NCBI GenBank assembly: GCA_964580655.1
Contig: CAZOMR010000123.1
Location: 1 to 9,688 of the forward strand
DNA from: CAZOMR01 sp964580655
Lineage (GTDB): Bacteria > RBG-13-61-14 > CAZOMR01
DNA length: 9,688 nucleotides
Reading direction: 5' to 3'
Shown here one piece after another: positions 6,920-9,688 of this stretch; within the stretch, counting starts at the first letter, position 1; each line of letters opens with the position of its first letter. The position numbers were made by a program, and so were the translations under genes. A model generated the notes under the pieces. It was not told where the DNA came from. It saw only the letters and a list, made by a program, of their open reading frames with translations, and did not search any database.

Positions 6920-7577
6920 CCCTTACAGAAAAGGTTTGCCGTAAAATTCTTGCGGCCTCTTTTTCCGACCTTCCCCGTGATGCCGTGCTCGTGCCTGCGG
7001 CCCTGGCAGTTTGCGAGAGGGTCGGAGCTTCGGGGCCTGATCTTATCCTGGCTTATGCTACGGGGTTTGAGATGATCGCGAGGCTGGGCCGGGAGTTGCT
7101 TCCTGGGCATTACGAGCATGGCTGGCATTCGACATCCGCACTGGGAGTGATGGGAGCCGCGGCCTCGGCAGGGAAAATTCTGGGACCGGCACCCAGCAGA
7201 ATTTCGGGACAATGACCAAGCCGCTCCATGCAGGCCATGCGGCCTGCTCTGGCGTCATGGCCGCGCTTTTAGCAAAAGCAGGGTTCAGTGCGGAACCGGA
7301 CATCCTGGCCCAGGGTTATAGCTTTGCCCGCATGTTCGCCCCTGACAGGGTCACGGTAGAGCTTTCGGATGGAAGGAGAATCCAGGGGCGGACCGGCGAG
7401 GCCAGAGGCCACCCGGGTAATCCGCTCACCGATGATGAGCTTGAGGCCAAGTTCAGAGAATGCACTGAGGGCATACTGTCTGATGAGGATATAGGCGGGG
7501 CGCTCGTCATCCTTGCAAGGCTTGAAGACCTGGGTCAAGTAAGCAAGTTCTTAAATCTATTCCGCAAAAGAGCTTGA
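6916..7577 (+). pseudogene. Remnant of an MmgE/PrpD family gene with three internal deletions
   Basis: MmgE/PrpD proteins (2-methylcitrate or related dehydratases, cis-aconitate decarboxylase type) are about 440-460 residues; here about 220 are left, in two reading frames: 6916-7215 and 7212-7577. The pieces are in the family order. LTEKVCRKILAASFSDLP is the normal N-terminus but is followed directly by VPAALAVCERVGASGPDL, which normally comes about 70-90 residues later. GWHSTSALGVMGAAASAGKILG is then joined, with a frame change, to NFGTMTKPLHAGHAA (codons from about 7187), losing roughly 20 residues. ARMFA is joined to PDRVTVELSDGR, losing the large middle part; the true C-terminal NPLTDDELEAKF follows. 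The start still overlaps the previous stop (ATGA), and the second frame begins with another ATGA overlap. The residues lost include much of the active-site region, so no dehydratase activity is expected. Sizes of the losses are estimated from family memory. Confidence 0.82.
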
Positions 7578-7841
7578 GTGAAGGCATCCGGCAAGGTCTG
7601 GATAGTGTAACATTCTTCTAAAGTTTCACCAAAACTGAGTTATGAATTCGAGATTCAGCTTTGATTTCAAAGGGATTTGTTTTACAACAAGTGAAAATCG
7701 CGAAACATTGCTTTAAAAAAACAATAAGGAGTTTAATGCCCGGAATTGTCAATATATGTTTTTATATTTAATGCGATTATCAAATGCTTTTAAACCGGAG
7801 AAATTTATTTTTGGGGAAAATTCAGATAAAAATCCGATTGA
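7578..7841. other. AT-rich spacer between convergent genes
   Basis: 264 bases between the PrpD remnant and the end of the methyltransferase gene. The line 7741-7800 has 17 G+C of 60. No good rho-independent terminator was seen; the only neat hairpin is CTTTGA-TT-TCAAAG within 7656-7675, which is AT-rich and has no U-tract. An AAGGAG followed by ATG at 7736 opens an 11-codon frame that is not credible as a gene. No tRNA or known repeat seen. Confidence 0.6.
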
Positions 7842-9293
7842 TTAAAAGAGAAAAAATTGATCGGTTTTAGACCTCGGGCCCTTTTTGAAGGGTGGATTGC
7901 TCCAATGATGAGGGAATTCGATACGTTTTCCAATAAATAGTTCCTCAATGGTTAAAATCTGCAATTTAGGGTATCGCTTTTTTGACATTGGAGACTCATA
8001 AAAGCCTGCTGATGCAACTTCAGTCCTCATCTGTCTGGTAGGCTCCTGGAGGCTGATAAACACCCCGATTTCCGCACTTTCTCTCTCTAAAACACCTCTT
8101 AAATCCCTTATTTGAGCTACTGATACGTGTCCACTTTTTACCTGGACAATAACTTGCTTGGTCTTTTTATCCTTGCCTTCATCGTGAAAATAGATTCTTC
8201 CATCAATTCCTCTATCAGCTCCCTTTTTTTGCTCTGCAGGGCGAGCTCCTACCAGACCTAAAGCCCAGAATTGAAACTGATAAGGGTCTGCTTTCGCCAA
8301 AGCTCTTGCCCCGGATAAATCTACCGGCTCACCGATAACCTCAAAATATTTTTCAATTTCAGGTCCAAAGGCGTCGTGGAGCCTATGCTTGATCAGGGTT
8401 ATAGCGAGGTGGGTAATATCAATCCCGATCCAGCCGCGTTTTAGACGCTCTGCTACCGCGATCGTGGTGCCACACCCACAAAAAGGATCTAGAACAGTAT
8501 CGCCTTCTTTGCTGGATGCAGCGATTATTCGCTCAAGAAGTGCCTCAGGTTTTTGAGTGGGATAACCCAATCGTTCGGCTGACATAGGAGGTATTGCGGG
8601 AATATCCCACCAATCTTCTGCAATTTTACCTCGTGGATCTGGCGTATAAGTTTGACCAGTCTTTTTATGAGTAACCCCCTTTCCGCTTGTTTGATACCCA
8701 CCAGTTCCGTGATACTCAACGCGGATGAGCGGGGAATCAGCATTAAAAATCCATTTATCCGTTTTTGAATAAAAGAGGATAGAGTCATGCTTTCGACCGA
8801 AAAACCGATTGCTCCTTCCACCTTGGCGGTAACACCAAATTATCTCATTTAGGAAGCCTTTGATAAAAATAGAATCCATAAGTATTTTTAAGTAGTGGCT
8901 GGCTGTTGGGTCACAGTGAAGGTAGATCGAGCCTGTGGGTTTCAACACTCGCCTTAATTCCACCAGCCGGGGAGCCATCATTGCCAGATAAGCCAGCATA
9001 TCACTTTCGCCCACCATAGTCCGAAAGGCTTGCATAGCCCTTGATACTTCCACATGGCCCTTCTCTACAACATCCTGATATACTTCAGCCGCCTCCTGGT
9101 CCCACCTCCATGTGTCCTCAAAGGCTTTAATCTGAGCTTTTGACCTGGACCTATTTTGCTCCTCAAAAAGGACATTATAAGCCTGATTGCTTTTGAAAGG
9201 GGGATCCAGGTAGACGAGGTCTATTGATTCCTTTTTGATATATTGGCGAAGAATAGTAAGGTTGTCGCCAAAATAAAGAAGGTTCTTATCCAT
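7842..9293 (-). CDS. Beta-class DNA methyltransferase fused to Mrr-like nuclease domain
   Basis: Residue numbers below count from the upstream TTG at 9323; the preferred ATG is residue 11, giving 483 residues. The N-terminal part is an N4-cytosine/N6-adenine methyltransferase with motif IV first (YLDPPF, D40-F43) and the SAM-binding motif later (VLDPFCGCGTT, 277-287), preceded by GYPTQKPE (253-260): the beta-class order. LLYFGDNLTIL at the N-terminus is the usual opening of this group. Residues about 348-425 form an Mrr_cat-like PD-(D/E)XK domain: GADRGIDG (368-375) with D374, then VIVQVKSG with Q394-x-K396. The protein may thus both methylate and cut DNA, as type IIG-like or modification-dependent enzymes do. 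It stands alone; no partner subunit or specificity gene is visible. GC content is lower than in the operon to the left (hand counts 50, 43 and 37% for lines 8041, 8641 and 8821), consistent with acquisition by transfer. Target sequence unknown. Confidence 0.88.
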   Translation of the reverse strand: MDKNLLYFGDNLTILRQYIKKESIDLVYLDPPFKSNQAYNVLFEEQNRSRSKAQIKAFEDTWRWDQEAAEVYQDVVEKGHVEVSRAMQAFRTMVGESDMLAYLAMMAPRLVELRRVLKPTGSIYLHCDPTASHYLKILMDSIFIKGFLNEIIWCYRQGGRSNRFFGRKHDSILFYSKTDKWIFNADSPLIRVEYHGTGGYQTSGKGVTHKKTGQTYTPDPRGKIAEDWWDIPAIPPMSAERLGYPTQKPEALLERIIAASSKEGDTVLDPFCGCGTTIAVAERLKRGWIGIDITHLAITLIKHRLHDAFGPEIEKYFEVIGEPVDLSGARALAKADPYQFQFWALGLVGARPAEQKKGADRGIDGRIYFHDEGKDKKTKQVIVQVKSGHVSVAQIRDLRGVLERESAEIGVFISLQEPTRQMRTEVASAGFYESPMSKKRYPKLQILTIEELFIGKRIEFPHHWSNPPFKKGPRSKTDQFFLF

Positions 9294-9322
9294 TTGTACT
9301 TCGGCCTTATTAAGTGATTTCA

Positions 9323-9352
9323 ATTATAGCTAACCCTATATCGCACCGTCAA
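9323..9352 (-). promoter_or_regulatory. Sigma70-type promoter of the methyltransferase gene
   Basis: Read on the minus strand: TTGACG (9352-9347; 5 of 6), an 18-base spacer, TATAAT (9328-9323; 6 of 6). Transcription would start near 9316, giving a leader of about 23 bases before the ATG at 9293. The -10 box shares its last base with the TTG at 9323, so that TTG cannot be in the message; this sets the start at 9293, which has GAAG 5 bases and AAGG 11 bases ahead of it. Confidence 0.75.
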
Positions 9353-9377
9353 GGGCGAAAGGCAAAAAGTTTCTGAC

Positions 9378-9386
9378 TGCCAAGAT
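9378..9386. repeat. Target site duplication, left copy
   Basis: TGCCAAGAT directly before the left terminal repeat. It is identical to 9519-9527. Counting one ambiguous base on each side, the shared block is CTGCCAAGATG (9377-9387 and 9518-9528). Confidence 0.85.
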
Positions 9387-9430
9387 GGGTGTGCGACACA
9401 AATGGTGACTTTTTTCATTTTCGGCCGTGG

Positions 9431-9450
9431 GGGCGATGCTTGCTACGCCC
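9431..9450. repeat. Hairpin 1 inside the MITE
   Basis: GGGCGATGC-TT-GCTACGCCC: 9-base arms with two central mismatches (A/A and T/T) and a 2-base loop. Together with hairpin 2 it forms a tandem pair with the same geometry, separated by TCTTT. Confidence 0.65.
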
Positions 9451-9455
9451 TCTTT

Positions 9456-9475
9456 GGGCAGGGCAAGCCCTGCCC
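9456..9475. repeat. Hairpin 2 inside the MITE
   Basis: GGGCAGGGC-AA-GCCCTGCCC: a perfect 9-base inverted repeat with a 2-base loop. GC-rich repeats of this look are frequent in many environmental genomes. It is not followed by a T-run on either side, so it is not a typical intrinsic terminator. Confidence 0.75.
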
Positions 9476-9518
9476 CTACAATAATCTGTTGAAGGATCAC
9501 CAAATATGTCGCACACCC

Positions 9519-9527
9519 TGCCAAGAT
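9519..9527. repeat. Target site duplication, right copy
   Basis: TGCCAAGAT directly after the right terminal repeat, identical to 9378-9386. Perfect identity suggests that the insertion is fairly recent. Confidence 0.85.
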
Positions 9528-9651
9528 GCCACTGGACATTCCCCGAAAATCACCCTGATTCTTCTGTAAATCAAATGGGTGTAAGGATTTTTTGATTTCA
9601 ACAAGTGTAAGAGCCGAAAAACTTGTGCCGGCGAGCCACCCATAAAGGATT

Positions 9652-9688
9652 ATGAAAATCAACGACCAGGAACGAATGATTTATATTT
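9652..9688 (+). CDS. Possible start of a gene cut by the window end
   Basis: ATG at 9652 opens a frame of 12 codons (MKINDQERMIYI) that runs off the window; an in-frame TAA at 9643 precedes it. AAGGA (9645-9649) lies only 2 bases before the ATG, closer than ideal. The composition is protein-like, but it is too short to recognise. It would diverge from the methyltransferase gene. Confidence 0.2.
   Translation, partial: MKINDQERMIYI

Larger units (their letters stand above)
9387..9518. mobile_element. 132-bp miniature inverted-repeat transposable element (MITE)
   Basis: The ends are perfect 12-bp inverted repeats: GGGTGTGCGACA (9387-9398) and TGTCGCACACCC (9507-9518). After 4 mismatched bases the match goes on for 6 more (TGGTGA 9403-9408 / TCACCA 9497-9502), so the terminal repeat is about 22 bp with one 4-base gap. 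The element is flanked by the direct repeat TGCCAAGAT on both sides. It is too short to code for a transposase and must be moved by one made elsewhere; a 9-bp target duplication occurs in several IS families, and I do not assign one. Inside are two tandem hairpins. An open frame runs through it on the minus strand, but this is a by-product of an insertion whose 141 added bases are divisible by three. Confidence 0.85.

Noticed and set aside
7656..7675. CTTTGA-TT-TCAAAG hairpin as terminator of the operon
   Set aside because: AT-only weak stem with a 2-base loop and no following T-run.
7736..7771. Eleven-codon frame after AAGGAG in the AT-rich spacer
   Set aside because: Spacing to ATG is only 4 bases, the product is very short and the surrounding sequence is low-complexity AT-rich DNA.
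9456..9475. Perfect GC hairpin as intrinsic terminator
   Set aside because: No T-run follows on either strand; it is better explained as part of the MITE.
9387..9518. MITE region as a CRISPR repeat or attachment site
   Set aside because: Only one pair of inverted ends with a target duplication; no regularly spaced direct repeats, and no integrase or tRNA gene nearby.
9601..9626. Inverted repeat ACAAGT ... ACTTGT as an operator
   Set aside because: Six-base arms 14 bases apart are easily found by chance and no promoter was recognised beside it.
9336..9662. 108-codon minus-strand frame as a real gene
   Set aside because: Its middle 47 codons are a MITE with its duplication, it starts at TTG without a good ribosome binding site, and it ends within the methyltransferase promoter.

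Overview
The window looks like chromosomal DNA from a Gram-negative bacterium. It carries gmhA, the first committed gene of ADP-heptose (LPS core) synthesis. The genes are tightly packed, share ATGA/TTGA overlaps, and their core is GC-rich: two 60-base lines counted by hand at 4081 and 4681 gave 67% and 62%. The mix of genes (receiver-only CheY-like protein, stand-alone cyclic-nucleotide domain, MmgE/PrpD remnant, deoxyhypusine-synthase-like protein) would fit an environmental lineage such as Desulfobacterota or a relative. That placement is inference; no marker gene is present to prove it.

Left part (1-3601, minus strand): a probable two-gene operon. A secreted or membrane-tethered thermonuclease with a C-terminal Cys/His tail is read first, followed after 54 bases by a large cytoplasmic GH38 alpha-mannosidase. 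A 78-base divergent gap (3602-3679) separates it from the rightward operon and holds a candidate promoter and an alternative micro-ORF with a strong ribosome binding site.

Middle part (3680-7577, plus strand): a tight operon of gmhA, a deoxyhypusine-synthase-like protein, a single-domain response regulator, a cyclic-nucleotide-binding protein without an output domain, an unrecognised protein that may have the CAT/E2 acyltransferase fold, and the remains of an MmgE/PrpD gene. The first two overlap by 4 bases and probably work together or are at least translated together. The PrpD gene is a pseudogene: three internal stretches are missing, one of them with a frame change.

Right part (7578-9688): an AT-rich spacer, then a leftward gene that fuses a beta-class N4/N6 adenine/cytosine DNA methyltransferase to an Mrr-like PD-(D/E)XK nuclease domain. 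A near-consensus sigma70 promoter (TTGACG, 18 bases, TATAAT) overlaps the nominal TTG start, so the true start is the ATG at 9293. Just upstream of this promoter sits a 132-bp miniature inverted-repeat element with 12-bp perfect terminal inverted repeats, a 9-bp target duplication (11 bp counting shared edge bases), and two tandem 20-base hairpins. The low GC of this part and the mobile element suggest an acquired defence island edge.

The most notable items are the intact miniature transposon beside the restriction-modification promoter, the methyltransferase-nuclease fusion, the multiply deleted PrpD gene, and the gmhA-DHS-like pair.
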